A stretch of 64,000 nucleotides of DNA, taken from the NCBI RefSeq assembly GCF_023053635.1, contig NC_086192.1, forward strand, positions 10,527,001-10,591,000, written 5' to 3'. The notes beneath the pieces are model-generated. The model was not told where the DNA came from. It saw only the letters and a list, made by a program, of their open reading frames with translations, and did not search any database. The position numbers and the translations under genes are program-made. Shown here one piece after another: positions 61,990 through 64,000 of the stretch (position 1 is the first letter of the stretch; every line of letters starts with the position of its first letter). This DNA comes from Elgaria multicarinata webbii. Its lineage: Eukaryota > Chordata > Lepidosauria > Squamata > Anguidae.

Positions 61990-62525
61990 TTAAGGTGCAA
62001 TCCCATGGATGTTTAGACAGAAAAAATCCTACAATCCTATGCATGTTTGAATGGGGAAAGTCCTACAATCCTATGCATGTTTAGACAAAAAAAGTCCTAC
62101 AATCCTATGCATGTTTAGACAAAAAAAGTCCTACAATCCTATGCATGTTTAGACAGGAAAAAGTCCTACAATCCTATGCATGTTTGGATGGAAAAAGTCC
62201 TACAATCCTACGCATGTTTACTCAGAGAAAGTCCTACAATCCTATGCCCGTTTAGACAGAAAAAGGTCCTACAATCCTATGCATGTTTAGACAAAAAAAG
62301 TCCTACAATCCTATGCATGTTTAGACAGGAAAAAGTCCCACAATCCTATGCATGTTTGGATGGAAAAAGTCCTACAATCCTACGCATGTTTACTCAGAAA
62401 AAGGTCCTACAATCCTATGCACGTTTAGACGGAAAAAAGTCCTACATTCCCCATGCTGGCTGGTTCATGCTGGGAGTTCTGGGACTCCCCACCCTCCGTC
62501 TAATCATCCACAGGATTGCACCCTA
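61990..62525. mobile_element. TTAA-type palindromic MITE with left arm expanded to about 13 tandem units
   Basis: After TTAA and GGTGCAATCCCATGG there are 13 units of about 34 bp (TTTAGACA...AGTCCTACAATCC, then TATGCATG) from 62012 to 62457. The MITE centre follows (CCCCATGCTGGC, ATGCTGGGAGTTC), then a single right-arm end with ATCCACAGGATTGCACCC. It lies 64 bp upstream of the PRR11 penultimate exon, in its intron. Confidence 0.85.
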
Positions 62526-62699
62526 CTGTACTTTTAAAACCACCCAATCTCTGAAGTTCTCTGAAAGGTGTATGTTAAAACAACCCCATAAAATGCAAAA
62601 ATTCAAACAAAAATAAAACCAGCAGAGAATCAAAAACACGATAAAACCAGCAGCAAAGAATAATCAATTCTAGCATCAAAACAAGCTGCAAAATAAAGT

Positions 62700-63280
62700 A
62701 TTTCTTTATTTAGAATATTTATATACCGCACCCCACTGAAAAATTTTGGGGTGGTGTACAAGATAAAATGAAAATAAAAACGGAGTAAAACAGTTAAAAC
62801 AAATTTAAAAAGAAGCAAATACAGAGATTCAAGGCTGCATATTAAGGAAAGGCTTCCTGGAATAAAGATGTTTTCAGGAGGCGCTGAAAGGAGTACAAGG
62901 TTGGAGCCTGCCTGACCTCCAGAGGCAGGGAATTCCACAGGAGGGGGGCCACCACGCTGAAGGCTCTTCCCCTGGTGGATTCCAATCGGAGGATGGATCT
63001 ATGTGGAACCACCAGGAGCAGGCCCTCGGATGACCTCAGTGACCGGGCAGGTTGGTAGGGGAGAAGGCGCTCTCTCAGGTATCCTGGTCCCAAGTTGTTT
63101 AGGGCTTTCTACACAAGTGCAAGAACCTTCAACCTGGCCCGGTAGCGAATAGGCAGCCAGTGCAGTTTCCTCAGCAGAGGAGTTACATGCTGGAAAGAGG
63201 CAGTTCCAGATAACAGCCGAGCTGCAGCATTCTGCACTAGCTCCAGTTTCCGGAGCAGCTTCAAGGGCAGCCCCACAAGA
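62700..63280 (-). mobile_element. L2/CR1-clade LINE, ORF2 C-terminus and 3' tail
   Basis: The minus frames show KLELVQNAAARLLSGTASFQ and VTPLLRKLHWLPIRYRARL, then STRGRAFSVVAPLLWNSLPL and FQRLLKTSLFQEAFP. This is the longest LINE ORF2 remnant in the window. The tail reaches 62700 (TTTATTTAGAATATTTATAT). Its 5' edge is cut where a MITE begins. Confidence 0.85.
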
Positions 63281-63394
63281 GGCAATCCTATGCATGTGTA
63301 GATGGAAAAAAGTCCAACAACTGCCATGCTCTTTAGGGTATACTGGGCGTTGTATGATTTATTTCTGTCTAAAGAGGCATAGGATTGTGCCCTA
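63281..63394. mobile_element. TTAA-type palindromic MITE, unexpanded copy
   Basis: GCAATCCTATGCATGTGTAG and AGTCCAACAACTGCCATGC face GGGCGTTGTATGATTTATTT and GGCATAGGATTGTGCCCTA. Confidence 0.75.
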
Positions 63395-63426
63395 AAAGCA
63401 TTCAACAAAGGAAACTGCCTTATACC

Positions 63427-63608
63427 CGCTGGATTCACACAACAGAGTACGGGTTGAGCGTGGGTTGTCATGTCGTGTAAACTCAGCTGGGCTAACAAAC
63501 CAGTTCCTTGACCGAGAACATCCCACGATTCAACCACTACCCATGGTTCAGCGACAAACCACATTCAACCTATACTGTAGGCTTGTCGTGTTGTGTGAAC
63601 CAGGTGAG
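63427..63608. mobile_element. Palindromic MITE, CACACAAC/GTGAACCAGG family
   Basis: CTGGATTCACACAACAGAG and GTGGGTTGTCATGTCGTG face GGCTTGTCGTGTTGTGTG and AACCAGGTG; the interior has two AACCA-rich blocks. Confidence 0.6.
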
Positions 63609-63656
63609 GCAGACTGTGGCTCCATGTCGCCCAGCACGAACAACACTGCGTTCTTC

Positions 63657-63772
63657 AGGGTTTCCAGGTGGGAGTTTTTCCAGCCCTACCTGGAGATGCT
63701 GGGGATTGAACCGGAGACCTTCCGCATGCAAAGTAGGTGCTCTCTACCACTGAGCTTACAGCCTCTCCCTTA
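63657..63772 (-). mobile_element. tRNA-derived SINE
   Basis: TTTTTCCAGCCCTACCTGG, GGGGATTGAACCGGAGACC (B-box complement) and TTCCGCATGCAAAGTAGG then CTACCACTGAGCTTAC: reversed tRNA head and body. Confidence 0.75.
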
Positions 63773-63784
63773 AAATACTTTTTT

Positions 63785-63985
63785 AAATGCTTGGGAGAAT
63801 AAGACGGTCTCCTCTTGGTGCTGGAAAGACCATAACGTAGGTGAAAAGCCAGCTGCTCTGGGGAGAACGTTCCATGAAGGGGTACCACCACTGAAAAGGC
63901 CCTCTGCCTTTCGTAGTCACCTGCCTCACCTCATTTGGCGGAGGCATCAGTGGGAGGGACTCAGATGATGTTCCTAACACCTGGA
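63785..63985 (-). mobile_element. L2/CR1-clade LINE ORF2 remnant
   Basis: ACCACCACTGAAAAGGCCCT and CTCACCTCATTTGGCGGAGG match the ORF2 C-terminal region read in reverse at 445-1340 and 31500-31940. Confidence 0.55.
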
Positions 63986-64000
63986 TAGGTAAAGTATTTA

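Noticed and set aside
62012-62457. CRISPR-like array of regular 34-bp units
   Set aside because: Units are contiguous without unique spacers, lie inside a MITE, and the genome is vertebrate.
62176-62616. 146-codon frame with repeated YACLD-type peptide
   Set aside because: It is the translation of the tandem MITE-arm array and has no independent support.

Overview
The window is vertebrate nuclear DNA, most likely from a squamate reptile (lizard or snake). The protein evidence is amniote-grade: spliced orthologues of human 17q22 genes. The squamate call is an inference from the repeats, which include CR1-type LINE tails, tRNA-derived SINEs and several dense families of palindromic MITEs typical of squamate genomes. 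No species can be named from this sequence.

Three genes lie head to tail on the minus strand in the human order PRR11 - SMG8 - GDPD1, and a fourth, YPEL2, is inferred. PRR11 contributes its last two coding exons (61651-61926). SMG8 is complete in four exons (49397-56846, 1051 codons). GDPD1 is complete in ten exons (19717-46519, 312 codons). All exon phases in SMG8 and GDPD1 close without an indel. All their introns are GT-AG; the one PRR11 intron in the window reads GC-AG. A CpG island at about 10440-11480 has a TATA box, CCAAT boxes and a minus-strand splice donor. It sits where human YPEL2 begins and is read here as the promoter and non-coding first exon of YPEL2, with the coding exons beyond position 1.

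Layout: 1-10.4 kb is a putative YPEL2 intron full of repeats; 10.4-11.5 kb is the promoter island; 11.5-19.7 kb is intergenic and dominated by LINE and SINE fragments; 19.7-46.5 kb is GDPD1; 46.5-49.4 kb is the short GDPD1-SMG8 spacer; 49.4-57.0 kb is SMG8; 57.0-61.6 kb is spacer; 61.6-64.0 kb is the 3' end of PRR11 with its last full intron.

The genes are not a pathway. SMG8 acts with SMG9 on the SMG1 kinase in nonsense-mediated decay, GDPD1 is a lysophospholipase D, and PRR11 is a cell-cycle protein. The block is conserved synteny. The most unusual material is in the repeats: a TTAA-flanked palindromic MITE whose arms have expanded into tandem arrays at two loci, one with a 172-bp higher-order duplication; inverted copies of one repeat flanking GDPD1 exons 7-8; and MITEs carrying a ZNF143/THAP11-like motif on both sides of the putative YPEL2 promoter.
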